From assembly GCA_036346405.1 (NCBI GenBank), contig CM070568.1:31910870-31974869 (forward strand): a stretch of 64,000 nt of DNA, read 5' to 3'. Position numbers and translations under genes: made by a program. Positions 23,785-34,703 of the stretch are shown here, in pieces. The notes under the pieces were generated by a model, which saw nothing but the letters and a program-made list of their open reading frames with translations, was not told where the DNA came from and made no database searches. The number at the start of each line of letters is the position of its first letter. Positions within the stretch are counted from its first letter, which is position 1. The stretch is from Phyllostachys edulis. Its lineage: Eukaryota > Streptophyta > Magnoliopsida > Poales > Poaceae.

Positions 23785-24143
23785 GAATTTTTTTATTTTA
23801 TTTTAAAGTTAACCCTCCAGCGCACTTTATTTCCAATTCTGACTTCTTTGATCACGTCACCACCCATGACGTGACAAAATAACACTATCACGTCAACCTG
23901 TATCTGAGGCAAACTCTTCTTACGTCACCACTCGTGGCGTGACAGTATTGTTGGTCACACCACGATCAGTGGCGTGATCAAAAGTGCAATTTAGCGGATT
24001 TATCCTATGACGTGATAGTGTTGTTTTGTCACGCCATGAGTGGTGGCGTAACCGAAAAGATTAGAATTGGAAATAAAATGTGCTGAATGTTAACTTTAAA
24101 ATAAAATTTAAAAAAGGGTTAATTAATATAAAAAAAAAAGCTC
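23785..24143. mobile_element. Hairpin MITE with palindromic core, Mutator-like
   Basis: A 359-bp inverted-repeat element with arms of about 110 bp (left attttaaagttaac, right gttaactttaaaat). Flanks cctcactcc (23,776-23,784) and cctcacccc (24,144-24,152) match at 8 of 9. The core repeats gtcaccac...tggcgtgac modules, each a short palindrome. It was inserted into the tail of the SINE at 24,153. No coding sequence. Confidence 0.65.
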
Positions 24144-24152
24144 CCTCACCCC

Positions 24153-24348
24153 ACACATAAGTGTGTAACTTCTTACTATGTTAAAAATTTTGCAAAGACA
24201 CCGAGATCTCACGAAGCACAGCACACGATATCCTGCTGAACATGCATACGTGTATACCTTTTTTATTTAGTGAGCACCGGTGTAGAGTTCGAACCACAAG
24301 TAAACAACATACACCACGACTCACCAACTGAGCTACAACTCAGTCCTC
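24153..24348 (-). mobile_element. SINE (tRNA-derived, RNA polymerase III type)
   Basis: On the minus strand it begins gaggactgag, then has an A-box-like tagctcagttgg (24,323-24,334) and a B-box ggttcgaactc (24,285-24,295). It ends in a GT-rich tail that continues beyond the MITE insertion to about 23,760. The same body sequence (gtgagaycycggtgtc) recurs at 41,838. Confidence 0.55.
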
Positions 24349-25063
24349 GAGATTTGTGCTCTTCTGAGGATTGATTTTTTTTCAGCTTTCCAAGTTCCAA
24401 ACTTTCAGCTTCCAAGTTTTTTTATGTACAGTAATTATGTTTTATGTATGCGTTGGATCCTTCAGGAGTTCAACGAGACAACATTATCTAGTGAGGTAAT
24501 GTCACAGTGAGTTCACACAAAGACAAGTTCATTATCCAGTAATTCCACAGCTAAAAATGCATCCAGGTTTATTATGGCTATATACGTGGGAAGCCCGATA
24601 AGCGACGTTCACAAACCTGCATACATCATCTGATCCCGAATCAGACCACCACGAAACATCATCTGATTCAGGATCAGACCGCCATGAAACACCTGTGTGG
24701 CTTCTCAGGGATCCAAGAGGCATGAACCAAATGCAGTGACCTGTGAGTTGTGACTCTTCATAAGTTTATTAGTTTCTCTATAGTAGTACAACATACAAAA
24801 TGGAAGTGGAATAGATGGTCTTTGTTTCATGTAACCTTTGGAGAATTAACCTCACCAGCAGCAACACAAAATCATGGAGGATCAGGAAAGGAAAAAGAGA
24901 GAAGAAAATGGGTAACATGAATGATTGAGCATACAACACAGATTTTTGAATGCAAAGTTGGCCATAAATTGTTTGCTTCTCCGCCGAATGCAATTGCAAG
25001 ATCAAAAGGTCCAGAGATCCAGATGGCCCTTTGGCTTCCAAAGGGGCCATCAAAATAATGTGC
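24349..25063. other. Region downstream of the ACP gene
   Basis: Mostly AT-rich, likely including the ACP 3' UTR. An imperfect tandem pair of about 36 bp (catcatctgat ... gaaa) lies at 24,625-24,690. Nothing else recognised. Confidence 0.4.
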
Positions 25064-28000
25064 TTATGCTGTCTTCTCCAGCAAAAGCTTCTCAATAAGG
25101 TTCGCTGCATCCTGCACAGTTGCAATGTCCTGCGCGCTTGTTTCATCGACAGTTATGTTGAATTCTTCCTCGAGGCCCATCACAATCTCAACCTACGAGA
25201 GAGAATTGGTGTTATTTATGAATGATGTCATTTTTTTAGACTACTGTCCTTTTTTGTAGTTAGGGATTACCGTATCCAGTGAATCAGCACCAAGTTCAGA
25301 GAATTTGGATTCCCCTGTGACAGCAGTCTCTCCAGGGAGAGCCAGCTGCTTCTTCACTATCGCGCAAACCTTGTCGACCGTCTCTTTCTTGGCCTGCTCA
25401 AGAAACCAAAGAATGCCATTACTTCACATCAGTAGAGCGAGCACCTTGTGGAAAACCTGAGTCTAAGACAATCAATAGAATTATCAAGAATCAGGTGTCA
25501 CTGTCACATAATCTAGTAGTTTTTAGAGGAGATACTGAAGCATTTACCATCTCTATCTGATTAATTAGAGGATATTATCTATGAAAATTTTGCTTAATCC
25601 ATGGTGTCTAGTCTGAGGTTTGGTAATGAAGTTAGCCTTGATGAATTCACAGCAGAAGGCATCATAAAAGTACTTAATCAAGTGTAAATGAACTATCTGC
25701 TCGGGCAGGACCATGTGAAGATTTACTCTACTCATGTTTAATTACATATTATTATTTACCAGTTTATTTTCTATTTTAATATCGTAAGTCTAAACAAGTT
25801 TACATGCACTAATAGTCTATTGTATTAAAAAGATTACTACCACTGAGCGGTATGCCGGTTTCTTCAGTCACCTATGGAGATTCTCAAGGAAAAAGATACA
25901 GGTATTGCAAAAACGTGGCAACAAACTTTTAAGTATTGGCAATTTGGAATAACCATTGCTAGTGATAGAAAGAATAAATTTACGCATACCGAACAGCAAA
26001 TCTTAAACCGAAGCGGACTTGTCCTTGAACGGATGGGCACAAAGCTCATCCTCTGGCTGTGGAAGGAAACTGAGCTCCGACTCAAAATAACATTAGTCAC
26101 CTGAAATGCACCAAGAAATTGTACTTGTAACTGGACTGTTCATATGCAATGAACAAGATAGAGCACTACAGCTAGGGTGTCAACGGATCGAATACAAATC
26201 AAATAGTGGTCTTCCCGTATTCGTATTTTATAAACGGACACGAATACAAATTCAAATATTGTCGAATACGAATCGAATGTTGTAACGAATACGGATCGAA
26301 TATCTACTCAATTCAGTCGGATTCGTATATCCTCCTAACTTACGTAATTGCAGGATATTTGTGATATTTTATCATCGTGCATAGAACACCTAATCATTCT
26401 AGTTTATCCATTTCATGTAAAAACATGAATTCATATTAAACTAAAAATACGAATCCAACTAATTAGCCATACTGCAATAAAATATGTATATTGTTTTATC
26501 GAATTCGAATTCGAATAGTGCGGATAAAATAACATTTTGGAATACGAATATGAATAGGGATGATTGTTAATCGGATGGAAAAATCTAAACCATATTCGCT
26601 ACCAACTAAATTCGGATACCGGATAAAACGGATAATTCGGATTCGATTGACACCCCTAACTACAGCGAGAAGTATGAATGGTATCACATTATTAATTTTA
26701 TCAAGCAAGAGACAGTTTGTTTGAATGCCTCAAAACAAGAGTTCCATCGTACATAAGCACATGCAGTCATGCACTGCATAAACCCTTTTCTCAAACAACA
26801 GTGAAAAGACTGCTGGATCTTCAATCAAAGAACAGATATGTCATCGAGACTCGTTCAAGAACCTAAATACTAACCACTTCCACATTATGAAGCTGATAGA
26901 GCTCACATATTTACAGCACAGATGTCATGACTTCAGATATCAGATTTCCTGCCTTCTGGCTGGCAACTGTTAGATTTGTGAGAGAAGAGAGGAATGGAGA
27001 CTGAATAGTTAGTTGTATTGCAAGAGCCCAAGAGGCAATATATCGTGTACAAGGAAAAACTCTAGACTAAACTACAATTCCATAACTACTCCTAACACTT
27101 ACATTACTATTACACTTCTACCATACATTACACTACTACCCTTAATACCCACACTCAAACTCAATGTGTATGCAATAGCATTGAGTTTGAAGATGACAAC
27201 ACTAAAATAAAATATAAATCCGAAGTCCGGCCTTGAAGATGTCGTCGAAGCATGCAACTCTTGTAAAAAAAATCTATCTGATAGCAAAAAATCTCCTCCT
27301 CGATGCAATGGTACCTCAAAACCTTCGCAAAAATTGTCCTTCGGCTCTGCACACACAATGTCTTGATTTGGAGATGTTGAAACCGACAGGAATAGAGAGA
27401 GATGTCAAATCAAACCGATGAAGAGAGAGATAGAGACGAAGACATGAACCAGATCCGTCCACCCAAGAAGTGAGGTGATAGCGTCGAATCTGGCGCCCGA
27501 CAAAGGCAAAGACAACGGACTAGATCCGCCCATCCAAGAAGTGAGGTGACAGTGTCGAATCTAGCGCCCATCGAAAACAAAGACAAAGAGACAATTGATG
27601 ATGACGACAAAGAAAGCCATTGGTCAAGAGTGACAATTATGTGAAGATATGTTGCAAGATGGCTAGAAGAGCGGACCAAGAGGGCAAAGTTGCATCAACA
27701 ACGATGATGGGGTGACCGTCACTTAATCCAATGAACGAACCGCGACAACCAGAAAAGGAAGAATCAATCAGCTAATTGACAAAGGATATGATGGACTAGC
27801 ACGACTTTGACGAACTCAAAGAGAGATGCAACGGACTTGGATGGACTCGATGGAAATCAAAGGAAAATAGACTTAAGATACTAGCAACAGCAACTAGCAG
27901 CGCAGCGGGCAGTGGCCTCCTCGACCCACAGCAACAGACCATCTCCGATAGCAGGCTGAAAATAACTGCCCAAGTGGCGGCAGATGAAGCCGCAAAGTCC

Positions 28001-31000
28001 ATGATCCACGACTCAAGCAACAAGCCCAAAGGCCAGAGAAGCCAAGGAAACGAGCCAAAGACCAACAAGATTGTTGTCCAGCGAACAGAGCGTCGGCTCG
28101 AAGAAGGCTGATTGTCAACATCGTTGACCTTGGAGTTGGGAGCGCCAGAGATGGTCCCGTCCAGATCCTTGTCGGAAGCGACGGAAACCAGGCTGACGTG
28201 AGGCGGGCGAGGTCAACATCGAGCACACCTTTTCAAGGCAGCGAGAAGAGCTTGGTGCAGCAGTTGGAGTAGACCGAACTCAGTGGAGCAGGAATAGCGG
28301 ACGCTAACGTCGTTGAAGCAGAGAAGCAGAGTCGGCTGGAATCCAGAGGCGAAGGAACTCTATCCCCCACACCTGGCGATGAAGACGTCGGGCTGGAGTT
28401 GAGGATGATGGCCGGCGACGACGGATCCGTGCGATGCCGACGGCACCGGACGAGCATTCCACCATGCGACAAGGGAGGTCGCGGGAGTGCTCCACCGATT
28501 CTGGTGAAGACGAGCCAGTGGCGACTCGAGCAGGGGAAGACCGACAACGCCGGCTCGAGTAGGGAAATAAGACGGCTTGACTCTTGAGGACGATAGATCC
28601 GATCGGCAGACGGCCAGCTGCCCTCCCCGTCGTCTCCAGCATGGTATGCCACGGCATCGATCCGTCGCCGCGTCGCAGAGCAAAGGAAGCACGCAGCGGA
28701 GGTGGAGGCAAGCGAGGAAGGCAAAGGTGGTGAGCACGACGTCAGGCGACGCTGAGTCCAGGTGAAGGCTGTTAGAATAGGACTCCTTTTGTATTTCCTT
28801 ATATGTATATTGCAACCCCGTTGTACTCCCTATATATATTACCATTGGGCCTATTGAATATATGCACACAATATTCATAACATGGTATCAGAGCTAGGCC
28901 ACTAACCTAGCTCCCTCCTTCCACTGCCATCCTTCCGCCCGCCCGAATCGACATGCCGCCGCATGATGGTTGCCTCGCCGATGCATCATGCATGACTTTC
29001 TTTGCCATCATTGCCGCCATCTCGCTAAGCCAAAGCTCGACGCGAGCTCTACCGAAGTGAGCTCGCCATCATGCTCGCACGTCATGCCATGCCAGTGTTC
29101 TTATTTCACTCGACGCCACTGGGATCCGTCGTGTGCTTGAGCCCACCACCATCGAGGACGACGGGAACCTTTCGTCACCCGCGTGCTCGAGCACTTGCCA
29201 CCACCGAGGAAGACTCCTCCGCCGACGCCTGCTACGGGAGTCTTGCTGTAGTCACCGCCGCCGCCGACGCCAAGGACTCAAGGGAACCCTAGTTCCTCCG
29301 CGTGTGTGTGCGCTTCATGTGCAGGCTAGGCCGGCTTAGTTTTAGGCCGTGTTAGCCGGCCCAAAAAGAATCAAAAATCAAAAAAAAGAAATAAAGAAAA
29401 GAACGTAGCTCTAACCGACGCGCTGTCCAGGCCACCTGTTAGACTTCGTTGCCTTGGTCGTCGCGCCTTCCCATGCCGCCTACCGATGGCTTCCGTTCCA
29501 TCGGCTGCGATCCCATTCTCGGAAACAAAGCTTAATGGGACGAACTACAGATTGTGGTCTTCACTCATGGAGATCACACTCGATGGTCTCTGCCTCTGGG
29601 GACATGTTACTGGTGTCCAACCTTGTCCACTGTCGCCGGTTTAGCCTCCTCCCAGACAACCTACTTCTGCACCTCTTGCAGAAGATGAGGCTGCCAAGAA
29701 GGAGGCAGAGGCTGCCATTGCCGCTGCTGATGCTACTGAAGAGGTCTTTCAGTACGCCATAGACGCTTTTGAGCGCTGGTGTGCTAATGAGACCCGTGTT
29801 CGAGCCATCCTGGTAGTTAGCGTCGACGACTCCATCCAGCCAGACAATGTTGGTCTGCGTGCCACTCGCCAGATCTGGGAGTACTTGCACGAGCAATACC
29901 AGCAGAGCAGTGATGCTCAGTTCTTTTCGTTTCAGCGTAAGTTAGAGACGCTTCGCCAAGAGAACTCCTCCGTCGACGACTTCTTCCGAGTCCTGGCTAG
30001 TCTCTGGCGTCAGCTGAACCAGCTCGCTTCTCCGCTTTGCCAAGAGTGTCAAAAAGTGCAGAAGGCGGATCGTGATCACTTTCACCTTTATGACTTCGTC
30101 TGCCATCTTCGCCCAGAGTGAGCCTATCAGGGTTCAACTGCTGAGCCGCTCACCACGATCGACAGTCACCAAGGCTCTTTCGAAGCTTCAGGTCGAGGAG
30201 TTCGCCATGAGTTAGCAAAGACAGATTTGTTTTGGTGTGCTTGCTACCCCTTCTTCTTCGATTACACCAACGGTTTCTGCTTCGACAACAGTCCTTCCTT
30301 AGGTGTCTATTTCTGCTCCTGTTTTTGCACCAACTGGGGTTCAGTGCAATTATTGCAAGAACTTCGGGCACGACCATTAGCGTTGTGTGGTACGAAAAAA
30401 GCAGAATAAGACACGTGGGGCATGACTTCATCAAATTACACGTCTTGCTTCTTCAGGTAATTTCTCTTCTATCTTGCTCAATTTGATGTCTGATGCTTGC
30501 TCAATTCATCATATTATTCCTGTTATGGGCTTATCTGCACCGTAGCCAAGTCGGCTGCCTGGACGCCGCCTAGTCCGCCTAGGCGCTAGACCCCGGGCCA
30601 CCGCCCGCCTAGCGCCTAACGCTTTCTTGAACCTTGCGAGGAGGTGACGCTGGATCGAGGCGAAGGCGAGGAGGTTCGTGCGGCTCGCGGCTCCAGGCCG
30701 TGGTGACACCTCGATGCGCCGGATCTAGGTAGAGGCGAGGAGGGAGTCGCGACTCCAGGTGGTCGCAACGGTGACGCCGGAAGCATATGAGCCGAGGGAG
30801 CCGAGGCAAGGAAATGGTGATGGATCCAGCGAAGGCAAGGAGGTGCGTGCGGCTCGAGGCTCCAGGCAGCCGAGGTGTCAACAGCGACACCGGGACCAGG
30901 CACAAGATGAGGCGTGAAGGAAGTGAACCACAACGGAGGTGGTTCTCACCACCGGTGATGGTGAAGCCGAAGACCCTGCACGCGTCGTCGAGGAGGTCGA

Positions 31001-33989
31001 GGCGCTCGGTGCTGGTGCTGGTGGGGAGGCTAGAGATGATGCTAACCTCGCGGAGGCAGCTCGGGAGCTACAGCTGTGACTCGATTGTATTCGACGCGGT
31101 GGGATGTGGTGGGAGAGAAGGAGCTGAGGCTTGGAGCGAGGTGAGGTGAGGTGATGGGCGATTTGGGATTTGGGAAGGGAGGTGTTGCTGCTGTGCTGCT
31201 AAGACGGCGCAAAGAAGATGAAGACTACTTGTTGCTGGTGCTACTTGACATTAAGAAGTTACATAGGCTAAATATAAAAACAAAATTGGGTGCTGCCCCC
31301 GAAGTGGAGATTGCTCCTCCCGAGGATGGCAACGGTGGAAGAAGATGGAGGCTAGAGTTTGGATCTAGATTTGTGAGAGAAGAGAGAAATGGGGACAGTT
31401 ATGATCCTTAGATCATAGAGGTAAACATTACCGAGAGGATAGCCGGGTGGCGTCGACTGCTAGGGGAGAAGGAAGACTATAGATTGGGGAGACAAAGAGG
31501 ATTGGGACTTAGACTATTGTATTCTCATTGCTTAATACCAACAATTACAATAAGCCTCCTTATATAGAGGGTGTTTCTAACAATCATGGATAAAATCAAT
31601 CTAAATAATGATATTCTTAACTAATAGATGGCCTTCCTAACTAATAGATAACCTTTCCGATTAACTAATCCCTATACAAAGAAACTAATCAACTATTTAG
31701 GGAAATAGATATTCTTATTGGGGAAGATAATCCCTTCCTAATCCCGGTGTTACAGTACCCGCGGTACTATTCACGCACGTGAACAATAACCCTGCCCATG
31801 ACACTACTCCCCTCCTTTCGCGACAGCTCGTCCTCGAGCTGTGGTGGCAGCCATTGCTGAAGCCCTAGGAGACCCCATGTTAACGAGAGGTCGTGGCGCC
31901 GGCAGAACATTGCATGGAAGATGGTCCGCAATGCTCGAATAGACAGCAGCGAGAACTACGGTCCCTTGGCGTGTCTTGACGTTGCAGGAGGCGGTGGCAT
32001 GGACAAGCTGCGTGGGGCAACAGCGCAATGTCAACGTGGTCCTGACACCTGCCACAACCCGCACCTACGAAGGCACGACGTCAGTCGGACGCATGGAGAA
32101 GATAGTCGTTGGGCACCGTTGGTGCAACCACGGGCAGCGATGTCGACGATGCGGAAGTCACCGGCGAAATCAGAGACGCCTTCGGTGGTGCAGATCGTGC
32201 ATTAGCTGCTGCCTGTGCATTCTTCTTCTCTTTTTCCATCAGTTTGACCACCATATCCGCCATGTCTGCCAAGATGGCTTTCATGTCGTTTACGCCAGCA
32301 CTTATCTCATTGAGGGTGGCCCCTATGGCCTTGAAATTCTTGACAGCAGAAACCATGGTATTGGCTCTGATACCAAATTGTTATGATCCTTAGATCATAG
32401 AGGTAAATATCACCGGGAGGATAGCCGGGTAGTGTCACCTGCTAGGGGAGAAGGAAGACCATAGATTGGGGAGACGAAGAGGATTAGGACTTAGACTATT
32501 GTATTCTCATTGCTTAATGCCAACAATTACAATAAGCCTCCTTATATATAGGGCTCTTCTAACAATTATAGATAAAATTAATCTAAATGAAGACCTTCCT
32601 AACTTAGATAATCTTTCCGATTAACTAATCCCTATACAAGGAAACTAATCAACTATTTAGGAAAATAGATATTCTTATTGGGGAAGGTAATCCCTTCCTA
32701 ATCCCGGTGTTACAGCATCTGTGGTACTGTTCACGTACGTGAATAGTACCTGACCCATGACAGGGACTGAATAGTTAGTTGTATTGCAAGAGCCCAAGAG
32801 ACAATATATAGTGTACAAGAGAGAAACCTAGACTAGACTACAATTTCATGACTACCCCTAACACTTACGTGACTATTACACTTCTACCACACATTACATT
32901 ATTACCCTTAACAGCAACCAGCACTTGGCAATCTTTGGGAGGTGGGAACTGATCTGGTCCGTGGATTTGAAATACCTTAACAAGGACAATACACAAGGAT
33001 GCAGCCACATTTTAACCAAGTTTTCCAAACAATGCAAGCCACTCCAGATCCTGCAAGATGCACATGGCAGTATACACTTGTAACAAGAAAGGTCGGCATT
33101 TTCTATTGCGTTAACACATCGACATTGATGTGGGGAAGCAAAGCATTGGTAAAGAAACGTTTCTTAATTTCAGCAAGATCTGAAGCATGTGCAGCCATTT
33201 GCTGTCCGTAAGTGGTTATTAGAGCTTTTCCGTTCTCTTCTGAACTAGGCTCCATTAGAATACTAAACTTTTCTTTTAAAAAAATAAGCTCAATGTGCCA
33301 TCCGATCCAGTTGCACCGCCGGTTACTTTAGTTACAGCAATCTTGGAATCTTGGCAGTTTGCACTACAATAAACAAAATTGTCAACATCTATTCATCATA
33401 ACAATTGAACAAGCTTTCGGTGTGCACATTCGCAGGTTTTCCCAACCTAAGGCTAATTTACCTCATACGTTATGAGTCTATGCCTTTACACCAATTCTCT
33501 AATCATACTTGTACCAGTTCAAATGAACCATTTGTTTATGTAAACTATATGTACGGACTCATCTCGTACTGCGTTCAACATGTACTAATTATAGACTAAT
33601 TTCTCAACAAAGATGATGGGAAAGTACGGAAGTAAGATCTCCCCTATCAAGCAGTGAAGAAACCTCGCCAAGAAATCAAAAAAAGGAAGCATATTTATGC
33701 TTCTCAGTACACTTCAATTTATTCACACCAAGCAATTGAATCAAACCAAGAAAGCATCCATCCAACCAAAGCAACCAAGAACATATAAGAAACACAAAGG
33801 TGCCACCTAAGAAAACCATGAATCACAAACCAAACGTAAGCAAACCACCAGCTCTACGACGAAGTGCCCAACCAAATCAAGAAACACTACTAAACCAAAG
33901 AACGGCACCTGGCTGGGCAACCGCCGGCGGGCGGCGGCCGGCGAGAAGGAGGCGGCGGCGGCGGCGGCGGCGGCGATGGAGTGCGCCAT
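25064..33989 (-). CDS. Plastid acyl carrier protein
   Basis: ACP carries growing acyl chains on a phosphopantetheine arm during type II fatty-acid synthesis in plastids. Four exons, all phase 0: 33,909-33,989, 25,990-26,100, 25,271-25,393 and 25,064-25,192, giving 147 residues. The start MAHSIAAAAA is the ATG with the transit-peptide composition; exons 1-2 are Ser/Arg-rich and end near RFKICC, where cereal ACPs are processed. The mature part starts about residue 65. Exon 3 ends GADSLD with the modified Ser at residue 102; exon 4 has VEIVMGLEEEFNITV and ends EKLLLEKTA. All introns are GT-AG. Odd: intron 1 is 7.8 kb and filled with nested transposable elements, yet sites and frame are intact. 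Exon 1 holds a (GCC)n run coding polyalanine, likely length-variable. Confidence 0.92.
26173..26658. mobile_element. hAT-type MITE in ACP intron 1
   Basis: Ends tagggtgtcaa and, inverted, ttgacacccct, with a perfect 8-bp duplication actacagc (26,165-26,172; 26,659-26,666). The interior is AT-rich with repeated cgaatacgaat words. Non-autonomous. Confidence 0.85.
28770..30540 (+). mobile_element. Truncated Ty1-copia element with very short LTR
   Basis: A 113-bp LTR (28,770-28,882) runs tgttagaatagg ... attcataaca and is followed at once by the primer site tggtatcagagc (28,883-28,894). A leader and a Gag region follow, then the similarity stops near 30,540 with no pol and no second LTR seen. 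The right edge is approximate. Confidence 0.65.
29510..30410 (+). pseudogene. Copia Gag of the short-LTR element
   Basis: Reads in pieces as a plant copia Gag: FSETKLNGTNYRLWSSLME near 29,516, then after an in-frame stop WEYLHEQYQQSSDAQFFSF (about 29,877-29,933) and DDFFRVLASLWRQLNQL, with a stop at 30,119. A remnant zinc knuckle CNYCKNFGH lies near 30,345-30,370. Several stops and no pol, so inactive. Confidence 0.7.
31397..32762 (-). mobile_element. TRIM-like or deletion-derivative LTR element, 1.4 kb
   Basis: Two LTRs (31,397-31,803 and 32,379-32,762) about 0.4 kb each, nearly the same sequence, are flanked by perfect gggac (31,392-31,396; 32,763-32,767). On the minus strand the right LTR is the 5' one, followed by primer site ttggtatcagagcc (32,363-32,376). 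A polypurine tract precedes the left LTR (31,804-31,818). The 575-bp interior encodes on the minus strand (32,356-32,081) a helical Gag N-terminus-like peptide (NFKAIGATLNEISAGVNDM) and nothing else. The left LTR's first base is altered (ag for tg). It depends on another element for movement. Confidence 0.85.
32919..33908. other. Remaining original sequence of ACP intron 1
   Basis: AT-rich, no repeat with clear borders and no coding signal. A short palindrome gaagcatatttatgcttc is at about 33,688-33,705. Confidence 0.5.
33945..33974 (-). repeat. Trinucleotide run coding polyalanine in ACP exon 1
   Basis: The plus strand shows about eight consecutive cgg/gcg triplets, read on the minus strand as GCC codons of the transit peptide. 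It changes only transit-peptide length. Confidence 0.8.
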
Positions 33990-34546
33990 GTGGATTGGGT
34001 GGCCGAGCTGGTCGGAGGCTGTCGGAGGTGGCTGGTGGGTGGGTGCTAGGCTGCTCGGGAGTTTTTCTTGGCTCGGGAGCTAGCAACCACGCAGTGGTGT
34101 GGTGGCATCATAGCGCGTAGGTAGGGGATAAAATAGATAGACTTAGGATAAAGCCGTCCAAAAAAGCAGCAGATGCACTCTACTCCAAATAAACATAAGG
34201 AAAACTCTAGTAGATTATTACTAATGCCCTTCTGTTAGGGAAAGAGATGGGGTGCTAAATTGTGAATGCGACAAAGGTCGCCGAGGTTATTACGAACTTG
34301 TAAGTAGTAACACTAACCTGTAACTTGTAATAAGGGTTATTATACGTATATACTAAAGAAACCACGTTGGTTAGATTAAAGGACATCGGTATCATTTGAT
34401 CCCGATCCATATACTGTAGATCCATCCCTAGTGGTCATTCCTTTCTTAACACAAGAATACAAGATGCTGCCATCACAATTCGCAGGCTAGTTAGTGTAGA
34501 CAATTCTCAAGCTAGCTTGCATACTTAGTTTAGAAACTTGTAACTA

Positions 34547-34700
34547 GAGGACTGAGTCTTAGCTCGATTGGCTTTGCAGCGTGGGTGAACGTCCAATCCA
34601 TTCAGGTTCATCATCTAGGATCGCACTCGCACGCTTCACCCGAATAATTATAATATGGTACACACGCGTGCGCGTTCAATAAGAAAGCGTGTGTCCATAC
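34547..34700 (+). mobile_element. SINE copy
   Basis: Head gaggactgagtcttagctc matches the head of the minus-strand SINE at 24,348. The A-box-like tagctcgattgg is retained; the B-box (ggttcatcatc) is degenerate. The tail is rich in acacgcgtg. The region 34,001-34,546, between ACP and this element, holds the ACP promoter area but no clear TATA box. Confidence 0.45.
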
Positions 34701-34703
34701 TTA

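Larger units (their letters stand above)
26968..32913. mobile_element. LTR retrotransposon in ACP intron 1, heavily rearranged
   Basis: Left LTR 26,968-about 27,147 (tgttagatttgtgag ... acccttaata) matches 31,358-32,913 (with a nested element removed), which ends acccttaaca. Duplication gcaac flanks the whole (26,963-26,967; 32,914-32,918). The roughly 4.2 kb interior has no recognisable pol. It contains a second, truncated copia element from 28,770. Orientation is undetermined: neither side shows a clear primer site or polypurine tract. Interior frames at 27,800-28,760 and 30,600-31,150 are low-complexity, not genes. Confidence 0.75.

Noticed and set aside
27796..28878. Several minus-strand frames of 90-170 residues inside ACP intron 1
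   Set aside because: Ser/Arg/Pro-rich frames in retroelement interior with no domain and no splice context.
30548..31150. Possible gene in GC-rich sequence with repeated gcctaggcg words
   Set aside because: Frames are low-complexity, lack domains, and lie inside a flanked LTR element.
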